8,109 nt of DNA from Steroidobacteraceae bacterium (GTDB taxonomy: Bacteria; Pseudomonadota; Gammaproteobacteria; Steroidobacterales; Steroidobacteraceae), in contig JALRHE010000286.1 in NCBI GenBank assembly GCA_023253235.1, positions 1-8,109 of the forward strand, written 5' to 3'. Positions 6,114-8,109 of this stretch are shown one piece after another (position 1 is the stretch's first letter; each line of letters starts with the position of its first letter). Below the pieces are notes generated by a model that did no database searches, had not been told where the DNA came from, and saw nothing but the letters and a program-made list of their open reading frames with translations. Made by a program: the position numbers and the translations under genes.

Positions 6114-7001
6114 ATGCCTCAGGCGACACGCATCATCCTCGTGAGCGGCCTCTCGGGGGCCGGCAAGAGCGTGGTGCTGCATGCCCTCGAAGACCTCGGC
6201 TATTACTGCGTCGACAACCTGCCCGCCTCGATGCTCGAGCCCTTCGTCGGCCATGCGCTGCGTGCCGGTGACAACGAGGCCTATCAGCATCTAGCCATCG
6301 GCATCGATGCGCGTGATTCGGATATCGGTCTCAGCAATATCGGCGACACGATCGGGCAGTTGCGTCGCAGTGGTTTGCGTTGCGAGTTGCTCGCCGTGCT
6401 CGCGACCGATGCGGAATTGCTACGCCGCTATGGCGAAACCAAGCGTCGGCATCCGCTCGCCAGAGAGGGGCGAAGCCTGCAAGAGGCGATCGCGGCCGAA
6501 CGCGAGCTGCTCGACCCGTTGATCCAATCAGCCGATCTCGTCATCGATACGACCCACATGGGTGTGCACGACCTGCGCGAGGTGGTCGGGCAACGGATCG
6601 ATCGACGTCGCGCTTCGCAGCTATCGGTCACGCTGGTGTCGTTCGGCTTCAAACACGGCGTGCCGGGTGACTGCGACTTCGTCTTCGACGCCCGTACGCT
6701 GCCGAACCCGTATTGGAACATCGCATTGCGACCGTTCACGGGACTCGATACCGAGATCATCCGCTTCCTCGACGCGCAACCGGCGGTGACGACTTTCCTC
6801 GACGATCTCGAGCGCTATGTCACTGCGCGCATCGACGAGCATCAGGCGGCACACCGCCGATATCTGACTATCGGCATCGGTTGTACGGGTGGACAACATC
6901 GCTCGGTGTATCTCCTCGAGCGGCTGCGAGAGCGACTGATAACGCGACTACCGGAGCTTGCCGTCCGTCACGCGTCGCTGTCACAGGCCAAGCGGAAATG
7001 A
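6114..7001 (+). CDS. rapZ: RNase adapter protein / nucleotide-binding protein RapZ (YvcJ family)
   Basis: In E. coli, RapZ binds the small RNAs GlmY and GlmZ and presents GlmZ to RNase E, so tuning glucosamine-6-phosphate synthase and thus UDP-GlcNAc supply. The wider family binds and hydrolyses nucleotides. The 295-residue protein has Walker A GLSGAGKS at 12-19, followed by the conserved LEDLGYYCVDNLP, an ETKRRHPLA motif and VIDTTHMGVHDLREV. The C-terminal domain has SFGFKHGVP, DARTLPNPYW and the binding pocket IGCTGGQHRSVY (C257, H262, R263). It ends in a basic QAKRK tail like the RNA-binding tail of E. coli RapZ. The start follows hpf by 3 nt with no clear Shine-Dalgarno, so translation is probably coupled. 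Whether GlmY/GlmZ exist in this organism cannot be judged here. The stop overlaps mgtE as ATGA. Confidence 0.96.
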   Translation: MPQATRIILVSGLSGAGKSVVLHALEDLGYYCVDNLPASMLEPFVGHALRAGDNEAYQHLAIGIDARDSDIGLSNIGDTIGQLRRSGLRCELLAVLATDAELLRRYGETKRRHPLAREGRSLQEAIAAERELLDPLIQSADLVIDTTHMGVHDLREVVGQRIDRRRASQLSVTLVSFGFKHGVPGDCDFVFDARTLPNPYWNIALRPFTGLDTEIIRFLDAQPAVTTFLDDLERYVTARIDEHQAAHRRYLTIGIGCTGGQHRSVYLLERLRERLITRLPELAVRHASLSQAKRK

Positions 7002-8109
7002 GCGACCTGTCGCGTAAGGAGTTGCAGCTCGAGGCGCTGCGATCGGCGCTCGATGGCGGCACGCTGCGCCCGGCGCAGCGGATGCTCACGGGCCTGCACC
7101 CGGCAGAGATCGCACTGCTGCTCGAATCGGTACCGCCCCGCCAACGTGAGTTGGTGTGGAACATGGTCGATCCGGAGCTCGAGGGCGATGTGCTGCTCGA
7201 GCTCAGCGAAGGCGTTCGTCAAGAACTCATCGAGGAGATGGAGACCGAAGAGCTGGTCGCGGCCGCCGAAGGCATGGAGGTCGACGATCTCGCCGATCTC
7301 GTGCGCGAGTTGCCCGAGACCGTCACCATGCAGGTGTTGCGCTCGATGGACCAACGCGATCGGGAGCGCCTGCGCAAAGTGCTCTCATGGCCCGAGGACA
7401 GCGCGGGCGGCCTGATGAACACCGACACGGTGAGCGTGCGCCCGGACGTCACGCTCGAGGTCGTCTTGCGCTATCTGCGCATGCGCGGCGAGTTGCCCTC
7501 GCGCACCGACAGCCTCTTTGTCGTCGATCGTGACGATCGCTATCTCGGCACGATCTCGCTCACCCGCATCATCACGGGAGATCCGGAAAATACGGTCGGC
7601 GACAGCCTCGATACCGACGCCCCGCGTATCGAGCCCGATATGCCCGCACACGATGTGGCGCAACTTTTCCAGGAGCGCGATCTCGTCTCGGCCGCCGTGG
7701 TCGACTCGAGTGGTAGCTTGCTCGGTCGTATCACCATCGATGACGTCGTCGACGTTATTCGTGAAGAAGCGGCGCACGAGGTCATGTCGATGGCGGGTCT
7801 CAAAGACGAGGAAGACCTCTTCGCCGGCATCGTGCCCTCGACCCGTCGTCGTTTACTCTGGCTTGGAATCAACCTGCTCACCGCCTTTCTGGCAGCGGCG
7901 GTGGTCAAGAATTTCGAAGCCACTATCGAAAAAGTCGCAGCGCTGGCGGCTTTGTTGCCGATCGTCGCGTCGATGGGCGGCATCGCCGGCACCCAGACCG
8001 TGACGCTCATCATCCGCGGCCTCGCGCTCGGCCAGGTGCAGTGGTCGAACGCGCGCTGGCTGCTGTTCAAGGAGATCGCCGTCGGCGGCCTCAACGGCCT
8101 CTTGTGGGC
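6998..8109 (+). CDS. mgtE: Magnesium transporter MgtE (3' end outside window)
   Basis: MgtE is a dimeric inner-membrane Mg2+ channel gated by Mg2+ binding to its cytoplasmic domains. About 370 codons are visible and the frame stays open to the right edge. The order is classical: an N-terminal acidic helical domain (about 1-130; LHPAEIALLLESVPP, then repeated ELVAAAEGMEVDDLADLV units), two CBS domains (about 136-195 and 200-255; AGGLMNTDTVSV at the start), and the plug helix region (REEAAHEVMSMAGL). The membrane domain starts near residue 286, with a first helix around LLWLGINLLTAFLAAAVV and a second containing LPIVASMGGIAGTQ. The remaining helices, including the selectivity-determining Asp, lie beyond the edge. 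The asparagine of the usual GGNxGxQ motif is Ile329. The ATG overlaps the rapZ stop by 4 nt, so the two genes are probably co-transcribed and coupled. Confidence 0.96.
   Translation, partial: MSDLSRKELQLEALRSALDGGTLRPAQRMLTGLHPAEIALLLESVPPRQRELVWNMVDPELEGDVLLELSEGVRQELIEEMETEELVAAAEGMEVDDLADLVRELPETVTMQVLRSMDQRDRERLRKVLSWPEDSAGGLMNTDTVSVRPDVTLEVVLRYLRMRGELPSRTDSLFVVDRDDRYLGTISLTRIITGDPENTVGDSLDTDAPRIEPDMPAHDVAQLFQERDLVSAAVVDSSGSLLGRITIDDVVDVIREEAAHEVMSMAGLKDEEDLFAGIVPSTRRRLLWLGINLLTAFLAAAVVKNFEATIEKVAALAALLPIVASMGGIAGTQTVTLIIRGLALGQVQWSNARWLLFKEIAVGGLNGLLW

Noticed and set aside
5711..6271. 186-codon plus-strand frame spanning the rpoN end, hpf and rapZ start
   Set aside because: It runs out of frame with three confirmed genes and its product is Arg/His-rich with no similarity I recognise.
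5082..6494. GCGATCGC octamers (near 5082 and 6486) as a HIP1-like repeat
   Set aside because: Only a couple of copies were seen, both within coding sequence, consistent with chance in this composition.

Overview
The window is a chromosomal housekeeping block from a Gram-negative, GC-rich gammaproteobacterium. The evidence is the conserved neighbourhood of lipopolysaccharide (LPS) export genes and rpoN, plus protein sequences close to gammaproteobacterial families. A mgtE gene after rapZ resembles the order I recall from Xanthomonas, so a lineage around Xanthomonadales/Nevskiales is plausible. This is inference; there is no rRNA or other taxonomic marker here. Coding density is close to 100 percent, and there are no mobile elements, RNA genes, CRISPR arrays or gene-free stretches over 300 bases.

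Layout: bases 1-1424 are on the minus strand and hold a small BolA/IbaG-family gene followed by murA, which runs off the left edge without its last ~30 codons. Only 20 bases separate the ibaG start from the divergent start of kdsD. From 1445 to the right edge everything is on the plus strand and tightly packed: kdsD, lptC, lptA, lptB, rpoN, hpf, rapZ, and mgtE cut by the right edge. Adjacent genes overlap by 4 nt (kdsD/lptC, lptA/lptB, rapZ/mgtE) or 20 nt (lptC/lptA), or are separated by 3 to 26 nt. This suggests one long transcription unit with translational coupling.

The genes share a cell-envelope theme. MurA commits UDP-GlcNAc to peptidoglycan. KdsD makes arabinose 5-phosphate for the LPS inner-core sugar KDO. 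LptC, LptA and LptB form part of the LPS export machine. RapZ in enterics controls glucosamine-6-phosphate synthesis, the source of UDP-GlcNAc. RpoN (sigma-54), HPF (ribosome hibernation) and MgtE (Mg2+ transport) are the regulatory and ion-homeostasis members.

I see no new defence or mobile system. The most informative signals are absences and local oddities. kdsC is missing between kdsD and lptC. The nitrogen-PTS gene ptsN is missing between hpf and rapZ, and npr/ptsO is missing after rapZ. LptC has a lipobox-like N-terminus. The ibaG/kdsD divergent gap is very short, and kdsD looks leaderless. CTCGAG is strongly over-represented.
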